This document shows positions 6,797 to 14,393 of a stretch of DNA of 20,233 nucleotides, one piece after another (position 1 is the first letter of the stretch; the number at the start of each line of letters is the position of its first letter). The DNA comes from Spirochaetales bacterium (GTDB lineage: Bacteria; Spirochaetota; Spirochaetia; SZUA-6; DRHE01). The stretch spans positions 1 through 20,233 of the forward strand of contig JAFGQJ010000224.1 in assembly GCA_016935715.1 (NCBI GenBank), written 5' to 3'. The notes beneath the pieces were generated by a model that was not told the DNA's origin, did not search any database, and saw only the letters and a program-made list of their open reading frames with translations. The position numbers and the translations under genes were made by a program.

Positions 6797-7707
6797 TCAG
6801 CCGGAACCAGATCGAGACGAGCATGTTCGAGAGCCTGAGACTGGCGGCCACCCGAATGCCGCCGGACATCCGCGAGGCCCTGGAGGAGGTCCTGGAAAAG
6901 GAGAGCGACCCGTTGAGCCGCAGGCATCTGGAGGTTACCCTGGAGAACGCCCGCCTGGCCTCCGAGGGCAGGGGCCTGGTGTGCGGAGACACGGGATTCC
7001 CCCTGTTCTTCATATCCGTGGGAGCCGCAGTTCAGATCGAGGGGGGATACCACACGCTCTGGGAGGCGGCCCGCAGCGCCACACGGCAGGCGACCGAAGA
7101 GGATTACCTTCGCCCGACCATGGTCGATCCGCTTACGCGGAAGAATCCCGGGACGAACATCGGAGACGGGATGCCCAGGCTGCAGCTTCGCTTCGACGGT
7201 CCCCCGGACCTGCTCGACATCACGGCTGCTCCAAAAGGCGGGGGATCAGAGATCTTCGGGACCTTCTACCGGATGCTGTTTCCCTCCGACGGGACGGCCG
7301 GCATCTTCAAGTTCGTGATCGATTCGATCCGTGAGGGCTGCTACGCGGGCAAGATCTGCCCCCCCGCCATCATCGGCGTGGGCATCGGGGGCACGGCGGA
7401 TCTGTGCATGAGCATGGCGAAACGGGCGGCGGTGCTGCGGCCGGTGGGCACGCGCAATCCCGACGGAGAGCTGCGGGCGATCGAGGAGAAGCTGCTGCAG
7501 GCCTCGCGGGCTCTGGGCATCGGGCCGATGGGTTCACGGGGCAGCTACGCCGTGCTCGCCGTACACGTGCAGCGGGCCGCCACGCACACCGCGGCGCTTC
7601 CGGTAGCGGTAAACGCCCAGTGCTCGATCGGCCGCCGCTGGCGGGCGCTGATCCGGGAGGGTAAAAACACGGAGTACACGGGGGAGTTCATTGAAGCAAC
7701 GGTATGA
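6793..7707 (+). CDS. Class-I fumarase-like hydratase, alpha subunit (304 aa)
   Basis: The catalytic, iron-sulfur subunit of a two-part fumarate or tartrate dehydratase family enzyme. Three cysteines at the expected positions can hold a [4Fe-4S] cluster: C64 in VCGDTG, C189 in CPPAIIGVGIGG and C277 in QCSIGRR. APKGGGSE at about 146-153 is another family signature. The GTG start at 6793 overlaps the upstream stop by 4 bases and has a G-rich ribosome site. The family reversibly hydrates or dehydrates C4-C5 hydroxy-diacids (malate, tartrate, methylmalate). Because it sits in a catabolic operon next to AtuA/DUF4387 genes, a substrate other than fumarate is likely. The end overlaps the beta gene by 17 bases. 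Confidence 0.9.
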   Translation: MISRNQIETSMFESLRLAATRMPPDIREALEEVLEKESDPLSRRHLEVTLENARLASEGRGLVCGDTGFPLFFISVGAAVQIEGGYHTLWEAARSATRQATEEDYLRPTMVDPLTRKNPGTNIGDGMPRLQLRFDGPPDLLDITAAPKGGGSEIFGTFYRMLFPSDGTAGIFKFVIDSIREGCYAGKICPPAIIGVGIGGTADLCMSMAKRAAVLRPVGTRNPDGELRAIEEKLLQASRALGIGPMGSRGSYAVLAVHVQRAATHTAALPVAVNAQCSIGRRWRALIREGKNTEYTGEFIEATV

Positions 7708-8359
7708 CGGCGGGGATATCCCCGATTTGTCCCTGCCCTTGAGCGAGCAGCAGGCGCGGGCGTTGAAGCCGGGTGACGCGGTGACGGTCAGCGGTCTGGT
7801 GTTTACGGGCAGGAGCCTGTTCCACATCCGGGCGATCGAGCAGGACCTCGTTCCCCCGATCGACTTCCGGGCGGTCAACTGCTTCTTCCACGTCGGACCC
7901 GTGATGCAGCGCCACCAGGGCCTCTGGAAGGTGCTGAGCATCGAGCCCACCTCCAGCATCCGCTTCGAACGCTACGCTGCCCAGGTCATCCGCAAATTGC
8001 AGCTGAGGACATTGATCGGCAAGACCACCATGGGTCCAGCCACCGCCAGCGCGCTGGCCGAGGTCGGCGGCGTTCATCTCTCCAAGATCGGCATCTGCGG
8101 CAACCAGATATCGCAGCAGGTGGTGGCCGTGCGGGGCGTGCATTTCCTCGAGGAGCTCGGCAAGACCGAGGCAACCTGGGTGTTCGAGGTCCGGCGGTTC
8201 GGCCCGTTTTTCGTCGACATCGACGCCCACGGCAACAACTACTTCGAAAAGATGGAACGGGAGAGCCGGGCGCGTCTGGGAGATGTCTATCGCCGGCTCG
8301 GGATACCGGAGGGCTACGACTACACCTCGGTAGGGGCGGGGAACGCAGGCGGCCCATGA
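7691..8359 (+). CDS. Class-I fumarase-like hydratase, beta subunit (222 aa)
   Basis: This matches the C-terminal half of class-I fumarases, here as a separate subunit that completes the active site. Visible motifs are LKPGDAVTVSGLVFTGR (26-41), HVGP (67-70), EPTSSIRF (85-92, where the family usually has a PTTSxRM-type motif), LIGKTTM (108-114) and WVFEVRRFGPFFVDIDAHGN. The TTG start at 7691 is inferred from reading frame, a GGGGGAG site and the overlap with the alpha gene; no ATG is available in frame nearby. The departures around residues 86-92 may reflect a different substrate. Its stop overlaps the next start. Confidence 0.88.
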   Translation: MKQRYDGGDIPDLSLPLSEQQARALKPGDAVTVSGLVFTGRSLFHIRAIEQDLVPPIDFRAVNCFFHVGPVMQRHQGLWKVLSIEPTSSIRFERYAAQVIRKLQLRTLIGKTTMGPATASALAEVGGVHLSKIGICGNQISQQVVAVRGVHFLEELGKTEATWVFEVRRFGPFFVDIDAHGNNYFEKMERESRARLGDVYRRLGIPEGYDYTSVGAGNAGGP

Positions 8360-9720
8360 AAGAGCTGAACCTGGTCGCTTTGAACGGCTTTCTGGGCTAC
8401 GGGTACGAGCTGGAAAGCCTGGAGGCGGGCCTGGAATCCGGACCGGCGATGCTGGGCTGCGATGCGGGCTCGACCGATGCGGGCCCCTACTACCTGGGCA
8501 GCGGATCCCAGCTGGTCAAAGAGCCCCAGGTATACCGGGACCTGAGCCATGCCCTGCGCGGTGCACGCCGGCTGGGCATCCCGCTGGTGATCGGCTCTGC
8601 GGGAACCGCCGGGGGGGAGCCCCACCTCCGATCGCTGGTAGAGCTCCTGCGCCGTTCGGCTGCGGAAGACAGCCTGCATTTCAAGCTCGCCCAAATTCAC
8701 GCAGAGATCGACAGGGACCTGGTGCTCCGGGCTTTGCAGGAGGGTCGGATCGAAGCCATGCCGGGCGCCCCCGAGCTGACGGCCCGGGCCGTGCGGGACA
8801 GCGAGCGGATCGTCGGGCAGATGGGCACCGGGCCGTTCATCAGGGCTCTGAGCGAGGGGGCCGAGGTGATCATCGCGGGCCGGGCCTGCGATGCCTCGAT
8901 CTTCGCCGCCCTGCCGATCATGCTCGGCTTCGATCCGGGACTGTCCCTGCATCTGGCGAAGGTGATCGAGTGCGGGGCCCTCTGCGCCCGCCCTCCCTCC
9001 GCCGGTGACTCGGTGCTCGGGACGATCCGGGCCGACCATTTCTCGATTCGGCCGCTGAACCGGAAACGGCGGGTGAGCCCGGAGTCGGTGGCCAGCCACA
9101 GCCTGTACGAGCAGCCGGACCCCGGCCAATTCGAGGAACCGGAAGGCACCGTCGACCTGTCCGCCGCCGAATACGAATCAGCTTCAGACGGCTCCGTGAG
9201 GGTATCGGGAAGCCGTTTCCGCCGGCGCCCGGGGGGATCCACCATCAAGCTGGAAGGCGCGCGCCTGGAAGGCTACCGGGCCGTTACCATAGCGGGAATC
9301 CGGGATTTCGGGGTTCTTGCGCACCTGCAGGAAATCGAAGAGGAAACCCGCAGCATGGTGGAGAGAAATCTCGACCCTGTTTCCCGGCAGGCCGGCTATC
9401 GCCTGCTGCTGCGCTACTACGGCCGCGACGCGGTCCTGGGACCCAACGAGCCTCTGGCCCGCAGCGGGGGGCACGAGGTCGGCGTTGTGATCGAGGCGAT
9501 CGCCTGCACCCAGGCGGAGGCGGACAACATCCTGGCCCTGGCCCGTTCCTCGTTCCTGCACTGCTCGTTTCCCGGCCGGACGACCACGGCGGGCAACCTC
9601 GCTTTTCCCTTCTCCCCTTCGGATCTTCCCGCGGGCCGGGTCTATTCCTTCAGCGTGTACCACCTGCTGCACGGCGCCGATGAGCAGGAGTTGTTCCCCG
9701 TGGAGGTCGAACAGCTGTGA
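8356..9720 (+). CDS. AtuA / DUF1446 family protein (454 aa)
   Basis: Recognised by the family's characteristic blocks: MLGCDAGSTDAGPYYLGSG (32-50), IVIGSAGTAGGEPH-like (77-90), EVIIAGRACDASIFAALP (170-187) and AKVIECGALCARP (201-213). The family is named for AtuA of acyclic terpene utilisation; its biochemical role is not settled. It often occurs with a DUF4387 gene and with CoA or hydroxy-acid catabolism genes. Here the start overlaps the hydratase beta stop by 4 bases and its stop overlaps DUF4387 by 4 bases, so the four are tightly coupled. No signal peptide is seen, so it is cytoplasmic. Confidence 0.87.
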   Translation: MKELNLVALNGFLGYGYELESLEAGLESGPAMLGCDAGSTDAGPYYLGSGSQLVKEPQVYRDLSHALRGARRLGIPLVIGSAGTAGGEPHLRSLVELLRRSAAEDSLHFKLAQIHAEIDRDLVLRALQEGRIEAMPGAPELTARAVRDSERIVGQMGTGPFIRALSEGAEVIIAGRACDASIFAALPIMLGFDPGLSLHLAKVIECGALCARPPSAGDSVLGTIRADHFSIRPLNRKRRVSPESVASHSLYEQPDPGQFEEPEGTVDLSAAEYESASDGSVRVSGSRFRRRPGGSTIKLEGARLEGYRAVTIAGIRDFGVLAHLQEIEEETRSMVERNLDPVSRQAGYRLLLRYYGRDAVLGPNEPLARSGGHEVGVVIEAIACTQAEADNILALARSSFLHCSFPGRTTTAGNLAFPFSPSDLPAGRVYSFSVYHLLHGADEQELFPVEVEQL

Positions 9721-10055
9721 GCCGCCTGAGTGACTCGGCCGAGGTCTTTCGCAGCAAGAACGCCGGGCCCTTCCTCCTTACTATCGACATCATGTTCCGG
9801 GAGCGGGAGCGCTACGACGCGGTCAAGCGCTCGGGGGCTCTGGATCCCCACAAGATAGCCGCACGGTACGGAGTCCGGGAGCAGCAGGTGCGGATCCACT
9901 ACGCGGATCGGATCCGCACGGTGAAAATTACCATGCCCCGATCCGGCGCCGGCTCGGGGGCTCCCGGAGACCGCGACGTCTACGGGGCGCAGCAGCATGG
10001 TGCGCTTCTCGACCTGGAGATACCCGACACCCCTTCCACCGGGGCAACCGGATGA
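9717..10055 (+). CDS. DUF4387 family protein (112 aa)
   Basis: The small partner of AtuA/DUF1446 proteins. Family hallmarks are FRSKNAGPFLLTIDIMF (11-27), IAARYGV (about 47-53) and GDRDVYGAQQHGALL near the C-terminus. The GTG start overlaps the AtuA stop (GTGA). Its function is unknown; constant pairing with AtuA suggests a second subunit of the same enzyme. In some organisms the two are fused as one protein, which supports this. Confidence 0.85.
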   Translation: MSRLSDSAEVFRSKNAGPFLLTIDIMFRERERYDAVKRSGALDPHKIAARYGVREQQVRIHYADRIRTVKITMPRSGAGSGAPGDRDVYGAQQHGALLDLEIPDTPSTGATG

Positions 10056-10092
10056 ATAAAATGCAAACCGCTGGCAGATCAGGAGGAAAAAA

Positions 10093-11484
10093 ATGATCAA
10101 AACCGCCGTCGCATACTCCGACATCACGCCGGAGGAGAGCGTGCCGCTGATGGGCTACGGAGATCGAACCCACGGTTCGGAGGGCGTACACGACCCGCTT
10201 TATGCCTATGCCTGGTGGCTCGACAGCCCGGGACAGGATCCCTTCGTCTGGCTGGTGCTCGACCTGTGCCTGTTGAGCGTGATCTCGATGCGCGAGCTGT
10301 CTCGATCGATAGCGGAAGCAGTCGCCATGCCCGCGGAGCGGATCCATATCTCCGCAACCCACACGCATTCCGCTCCGGACGTACGCTTCGTCAGCAGGAG
10401 CACCGAGCCGTGGGCGCGACGCTACTACGAAAAACTGATCACCCGCTCGGCGGAGGCGATCGACGAAGCCCGGGCCCGGGCCGTGCCCAGCCGGATCGAG
10501 GTGCGCACCGCCCAGAGCGACCTGGGGGTCAACCGCCGCGACGCCCGGTCACGGATCGATCCGCGGGTGGTGATCTTCTCCCTCCTCGATGAGTCGGGAA
10601 AGGAACATGCTTTTCTGTTTCACTATTCCTGCCACCTGACCGTCCTGGGAGTGGACAACTATCGGATCAGCGCCGACTGGATCGGACCGGTTCGAAACGA
10701 GCTGGAGGGGCAGCTGGGCATTCCGGCCATGTTCCTGCAGGGAGCCGAGGGCAATGTGGATCCCGTGTGCCGGGGGGCGCTGGACATGGCCGATCCGGAC
10801 CAGGCGCTGGGCTCCTCCTTCCGGGTGATGGAGGAAACCGCCGCACGCATGACGCGGGCACTGGGAGAGGGCAGAAAAAGCGATCCGGCAGCTGTCCTCG
10901 ATCGGGTGGAGGTGAAGGGGCGGGAGCTCTCCCTGCCCCTGCGCTTCGGAGGGCTGGAGCCGGCGGAGATTCAAAAGAAGATAGACGATTGGAAGGAGAA
11001 GTTCTCCTCCTTCCTGGAAATCCCACGGGAACAGGTACCGGAGAGCTCCATCATCAACGCCCTGGTCAAAGAGCACAGCCGCAAGCGGGGTCTGGAAGCC
11101 GAAGAGGTCCGCCGCTGGGTGGCCGAGCAGTTCACCTACGTATCCTTTCTCAATATCTACAAGATCGGTGGCGAGATGATCGACGCCGGGAAGGGAGAGG
11201 TTCTCTGCCCCGTTCAGCTGATCGACTTCGGAGCGGTGAAGATCCTGGGCATCCCGATGGAGGTGCTGCTGGACGTGGCCTTCGATTGGCAGCGGCGCTT
11301 CCCGGAGGAGCTGGCCCTGATAGCCGGGCTGTTCGACGGATGGATCGGGTATCTGCCTCATCGGGACAACTTCGAAGAGCCCCTGGCCGGACAGCTGTAC
11401 GAAACCGTCTGCTCGATGTTCTCCCCGGATGCCTCGATCCGGCTGCTCGATGCGGCGGAGGGTCTGCAGAAGAGAACCGGCTGA
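10093..11484 (+). CDS. Neutral/alkaline ceramidase-fold hydrolase (463 aa)
   Basis: Similar to the N-terminal catalytic domain of neutral ceramidases. It has an opening AYSDITPEESVPLMGYG, zinc-ligand motif H90-T-H92 in ISATHTHSAPD, H181 in FHYSCHLTVLG, a D195 region SADWIGPVRNEL, and MFLQGAEGNVDP. True ceramidases are secreted and have a C-terminal beta domain; this protein has no signal peptide and is shorter, so it is probably a cytoplasmic amidase or esterase with another substrate. AGGAGG lies 7-8 bases before the ATG. It begins 37 bases after DUF4387 and is part of the same operon. A helical insert (about 285-350) is rich in charged residues. Confidence 0.82.
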   Translation: MIKTAVAYSDITPEESVPLMGYGDRTHGSEGVHDPLYAYAWWLDSPGQDPFVWLVLDLCLLSVISMRELSRSIAEAVAMPAERIHISATHTHSAPDVRFVSRSTEPWARRYYEKLITRSAEAIDEARARAVPSRIEVRTAQSDLGVNRRDARSRIDPRVVIFSLLDESGKEHAFLFHYSCHLTVLGVDNYRISADWIGPVRNELEGQLGIPAMFLQGAEGNVDPVCRGALDMADPDQALGSSFRVMEETAARMTRALGEGRKSDPAAVLDRVEVKGRELSLPLRFGGLEPAEIQKKIDDWKEKFSSFLEIPREQVPESSIINALVKEHSRKRGLEAEEVRRWVAEQFTYVSFLNIYKIGGEMIDAGKGEVLCPVQLIDFGAVKILGIPMEVLLDVAFDWQRRFPEELALIAGLFDGWIGYLPHRDNFEEPLAGQLYETVCSMFSPDASIRLLDAAEGLQKRTG

Positions 11485-11527
11485 ACGGCGCGCGGGCGGG
11501 CGGTTGCAGAGGGAAACGAATCGTGGC

Positions 11528-12265
11528 ATGGTGGTATCCATGACACCGGCCCGGCATTCGCACTGGGCGCAGCTCGTCTTTCTGCCCTACATCCTGAGAC
11601 AGTTCCGGAAACACTTCCGCGGTCTGTACTTCCTCGGTCCGATGCCGGAGATCGATCCGGCCCTTCCCCTGCTGATTACCCCCAACCACAGCACCTGGTG
11701 GGATGGCTTTTTCGTCTACATCCTCAACAGGAGGCTTCTGAAACGGAAGGTGCATCTGATGATGCTGGAGGATCAGCTCGCCAAATACGGCTTCTTCAGC
11801 CGCATCGGAGCCTTCGGGATCGAGCCGGGCCTGCCGCGGAAAGCCTACGATGCGCTGCGGTACTCGGCGGAGCTGCTGCGGGATCCGGCGAACGTCCTGT
11901 GTATCTTTCCCCAGGGTGTGCTGCGCCACTTCGCCGCCCGGCCGCTCCAGTTCCAGCGCGGGGTCGGCCGCATCCTCGAGATCTGCGGCGGCGATGTGAA
12001 CCTGCTTCCCCTGGGGATACGCTGTGAGCTGCTCATCGACCAGCGTCCCGAAGCCTTCTTCATGGCCGACCGGATATTCCGGGTGAACCACGACAGCTTT
12101 CAGGGCATCGAATGGCTCGAGGCAGAGGTGGAGGCACTGCTCCAGCGGCTCAGCCGCAGAATCCTGGACGGGGATAGGGGCACGGTCGTGGTCAGGGGAC
12201 GGGAGCCGATGAACGTACGCTGGGATACGCTCCGGCGCCGTTTCGGGCTGACCCGAAAACGATGA
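11528..12265 (+). CDS. PlsC-like acyltransferase, possibly for a carotenoid glycoside (245 aa)
   Basis: A glycerolphosphate-acyltransferase fold protein with the catalytic H-x4-D motif (NHSTWWD, H54 and D59) and a FPQG block (127-130) in place of the usual FPEG. The N-terminal region is hydrophobic (WAQLVFLPYIL), suggesting membrane association. It resembles PlsC enzymes, but also CrtO/CruD-type acyltransferases that esterify carotenoid glycosides. The nearby glycosyltransferase and carotenoid-like oxidoreductase make that reading attractive. The start is uncertain: ATG 11528 has AGAGGG far upstream, while ATG 11540 has GGTGG 5 bases away. It follows the ceramidase-like gene by 43 bases and may be co-transcribed with operon 1. 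Confidence 0.75.
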   Translation: MVVSMTPARHSHWAQLVFLPYILRQFRKHFRGLYFLGPMPEIDPALPLLITPNHSTWWDGFFVYILNRRLLKRKVHLMMLEDQLAKYGFFSRIGAFGIEPGLPRKAYDALRYSAELLRDPANVLCIFPQGVLRHFAARPLQFQRGVGRILEICGGDVNLLPLGIRCELLIDQRPEAFFMADRIFRVNHDSFQGIEWLEAEVEALLQRLSRRILDGDRGTVVVRGREPMNVRWDTLRRRFGLTRKR

Positions 12266-12332
12266 GGATCCTGCCGCCGGCGGCGGCCGATCGTCCCTCG
12301 TTGCTCCGACAGTTGCCGGTGCATCCAGCGTT

Positions 12333-13073
12333 TCAGAGGGAGTGCTCGGTGAGGATCTCCCGCAGCCAGGTGTTGCCCGGAAAGATCTCCCGGGCCCGTT
12401 CGATATACCTGCGGGCAGTCGATGCATCCCTGCTCTCCGCGTAGGAGATTGCCAGCCAGACGTTTACCGAAAACCGGTCCAGCGGCTCCAGCCCGGCGCT
12501 CCCCTCGATCTCGTGGAGGATCTGCCGCGCTTTTTTTTCGCTTCCCCCCGCGATCGACGGTGCGTTCTTGAAGTACAGTGCCAGATTGAGCCTGGCCTTG
12601 ACATTGCCGGGATCCAGCTCCAGGGCCTTCTCGGCGAACTCCCGCACCTCGGGGCCGTGCTGCATCGCGTACAGGGCCCCGTTGAACATGAGCAGCTGGG
12701 CCTGGCTGTCGGCCAGAAGCCGGTAGCCGTCGCTGAACTCGCCGCAGCTCAACGAGCTGCGGGCGAGCTCGAAGCTCTCGCTGAAGCGGCGTTCCGCCTG
12801 TTTCGGCCGTCCATCGCCCTGCTCGACGAATCCGTAGAGGTAGGCGGCACTGGCACGCCAGTAGTCCCGCCGGCAGGCGTCCTGCACGTCCCCGAAAGAT
12901 TCGAGGCTTCCGTCCAGAAGCTCCCGGAGCTCTGAGTGGGACAGGCTCTCGTTGAACAGCCCCACCGTAGCCCGCTCCAGCAGCAGCCTGCCCTGCTCGA
13001 GTCCGTCGGCCGACAGGGCGGCAGAACCCGCAAGCACCCATGTTACCACAAGCACCCATGTAGCGAAGCGCAT
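12333..13073 (-). CDS. Exported TPR-like repeat protein, unknown function (246 aa)
   Basis: Residues 1 to about 21 (MRFATWVLVVTWVLAGSAALS) form a Sec signal peptide, so the protein is exported, probably to the periplasm. The rest is helical. Two tetratricopeptide-like units are visible near the C-terminus: AEKALELDPGNVKARLNLAL, and LAISYAESRDASTARRYIERAREIFPGN. Such repeats bind other proteins. I do not recognise a specific family. The start at 13073 is chosen because the signal peptide begins there and GGGAGAG precedes it; upstream in-frame starts (to 13214) give an implausible N-terminus. It lies alone on the minus strand between plus-strand genes. Confidence 0.75.
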   Translation of the reverse strand: MRFATWVLVVTWVLAGSAALSADGLEQGRLLLERATVGLFNESLSHSELRELLDGSLESFGDVQDACRRDYWRASAAYLYGFVEQGDGRPKQAERRFSESFELARSSLSCGEFSDGYRLLADSQAQLLMFNGALYAMQHGPEVREFAEKALELDPGNVKARLNLALYFKNAPSIAGGSEKKARQILHEIEGSAGLEPLDRFSVNVWLAISYAESRDASTARRYIERAREIFPGNTWLREILTEHSL

Positions 13074-13169
13074 CGCTCTCCCGGCTACCAGGCTGCGCGG
13101 CTGGAGGATCCCGCCGGCGCGTCTCCACGGTTTTCGTTTAATGTTTAGCAATCTGCTCATCTTGCGGCA

Positions 13170-13198
13170 AAAATACCAAAGCCCCCCCCGAAGGTCAA
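13170..13198 (-). promoter_or_regulatory. Candidate promoter with a G8 tract in the spacer
   Basis: The minus strand reads TTGACC (13198-13193), a 17-base spacer, then TATTTT (13175-13170), pointing at the exported repeat protein. The spacer contains eight consecutive G (plus-strand C at 13182-13189). Slippage in this run would change promoter spacing. In Treponema pallidum, poly-G tracts near tpr promoters act this way. The leader would be about 90 bases. Confidence 0.5.
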
Positions 13199-13213
13199 CA
13201 AAATCGGTCAACA
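13193..13213. repeat. Tandem GGTCAACA motifs in the divergent promoter region
   Basis: GGTCAACA occurs at 13193-13200 and 13206-13213, a 13-base period, and an inverted TTGACC follows at 13234-13239. One copy overlaps the minus-strand -35 box and the inverted copy is the candidate plus-strand -35 box. They may be regulator sites or just repeated -35 elements. Confidence 0.4.
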
Positions 13214-13233
13214 ATTGCGGCGGTGATAATTTC

Positions 13234-13262
13234 TTGACCCCCTGTTGCGCCGGTGGTAGCTT
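13234..13262 (+). promoter_or_regulatory. Candidate promoter for the glycosyltransferase gene
   Basis: TTGACC (13234-13239), 17 bases, then TAGCTT (13257-13262). The -10 box is poor (3 of 6). Transcription would begin about 13268-13270, only a few bases before the ATG at 13274, giving a nearly leaderless message. Confidence 0.35.
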
Positions 13263-13273
13263 AATGAAAAAGC

Positions 13274-14389
13274 ATGAGCATCGCCGTACTCGTTCTCCTG
13301 TTCTTCGTGTGGCTGTTGCCCTTTTTCATCCTCTGGCGAATTCCCCGCCCCACCGGGACTTTGGTCCCCGAAGAAGCCGCGGCAGTACCTTCGGTATCGA
13401 TCATCATTCCGGCGCGCAACGAGCAGCTGACCCTTCCCACCCTGTTTGGATCGCTGAAACGACAACTTTTCCCGGTCTCGGAGATCCTCGTCGTGGACGA
13501 CCACTCCGAAGACGGGACGGCCGCAGTCGCAGCCGGGGCGGGGGCCACGGTGGTAGAGTCCGCCCCGCTGCCGGAGGGGTGGCTGGGCAAACCCTGGGCC
13601 TGCTGGCAGGGAGCCCGCAGGGCGGGGGGCGAGCTGCTCGTCTTCCTCGACGCGGATACCTTGATGGAAGCGGGAGGCCTGGAGAGCATCCTGGCGGCTT
13701 ACCTGCAGCGGTGCGGACTGCTGTCGATCTGGCCCTTCCACCGCATGAAGCGCCCGTACGAACGCCTTTCGGCCCTGTTCAACATCATCATCATGGCCAG
13801 CATCGGCTCCTTCACGATCCGCGGACGGAAGAGCCGCGTCCTCGGCGCCTTCGGACCCTGCCTCATCTGTTCCAGGCGGGACTACTTCGCTGCCGGCGGT
13901 CACGAGGCGGTACGCGGGGCGATCCTGGAAGATATCGCCCTGGGACAGGCGTTCAAACGCGCCGGATTCGCGATTCACAATCTCGGCGGCAGGGGAGCGA
14001 TCTCGTTTCGCATGTACCCCGCCGGAATCGGGTCGCTGGTCGGCGGCTTCACCAAGGGGATGGCCTCGGGAGCCCGGACCGCTTCCCTCGCAATACTCAT
14101 TCCGATCGTCTGCTGGGTCGCAGGGGGTTTCATCGTATCCTTCCTGCTGCCGGTCGCTCTCCTGGGTTCGGATCTGCAGGCCGCCGCTCCGTGGCTCATC
14201 CTGCACGTCCTCTACATCCTGCAGATCCACTGGATCCTTTCCCGTATGGGCAACTACGGTCTTCTGACCGCGTTGCTGTATCCGCTGCCCTTCGGTTTCT
14301 TTGCAGCCGTTTTCTTCATCTCCCTGCTGCGAACCTTCTTCCTGCACGAGGTCAGCTGGAAAGGCCGAAAAATCGACATAGAGAGGTAG
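13274..14389 (+). CDS. Membrane family-2 glycosyltransferase, CrtQ/CruC-like (371 aa)
   Basis: Transfers a sugar from a nucleotide sugar to a membrane acceptor. An N-terminal membrane helix (2-21) precedes the GT-A domain: VSIIIPARNE (41-50), ILVVDDHSEDGT (71-82) and DADT (126-129); three or four membrane helices follow near the C-terminus (about 275-355). PEGWLGKPWACWQGA (100-114) and the later YPAGIGSLVGGFTKGMASGA region are what I associate with 4,4'-diaponeurosporenoate-type carotenoid glycosyltransferases. An in-frame TAA at 13262 fixes the start at ATG 13274, yet no ribosome site lies before it. The oxidoreductase gene follows 4 bases downstream. The acceptor is inferred from neighbours. 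Confidence 0.85.
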   Translation: MSIAVLVLLFFVWLLPFFILWRIPRPTGTLVPEEAAAVPSVSIIIPARNEQLTLPTLFGSLKRQLFPVSEILVVDDHSEDGTAAVAAGAGATVVESAPLPEGWLGKPWACWQGARRAGGELLVFLDADTLMEAGGLESILAAYLQRCGLLSIWPFHRMKRPYERLSALFNIIIMASIGSFTIRGRKSRVLGAFGPCLICSRRDYFAAGGHEAVRGAILEDIALGQAFKRAGFAIHNLGGRGAISFRMYPAGIGSLVGGFTKGMASGARTASLAILIPIVCWVAGGFIVSFLLPVALLGSDLQAAAPWLILHVLYILQIHWILSRMGNYGLLTALLYPLPFGFFAAVFFISLLRTFFLHEVSWKGRKIDIER

Positions 14390-14393
14390 CACC

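Noticed and set aside
8611..8617. Run of seven G inside the AtuA gene
   Set aside because: The frame is intact across it and such runs are expected at this GC content; no sign of a frameshift.
12273..12284. Palindrome GCCGCCGGCGGC after the acyltransferase gene
   Set aside because: It has no loop and no T-run, so it is not a usable terminator; likely chance in GC-rich DNA.
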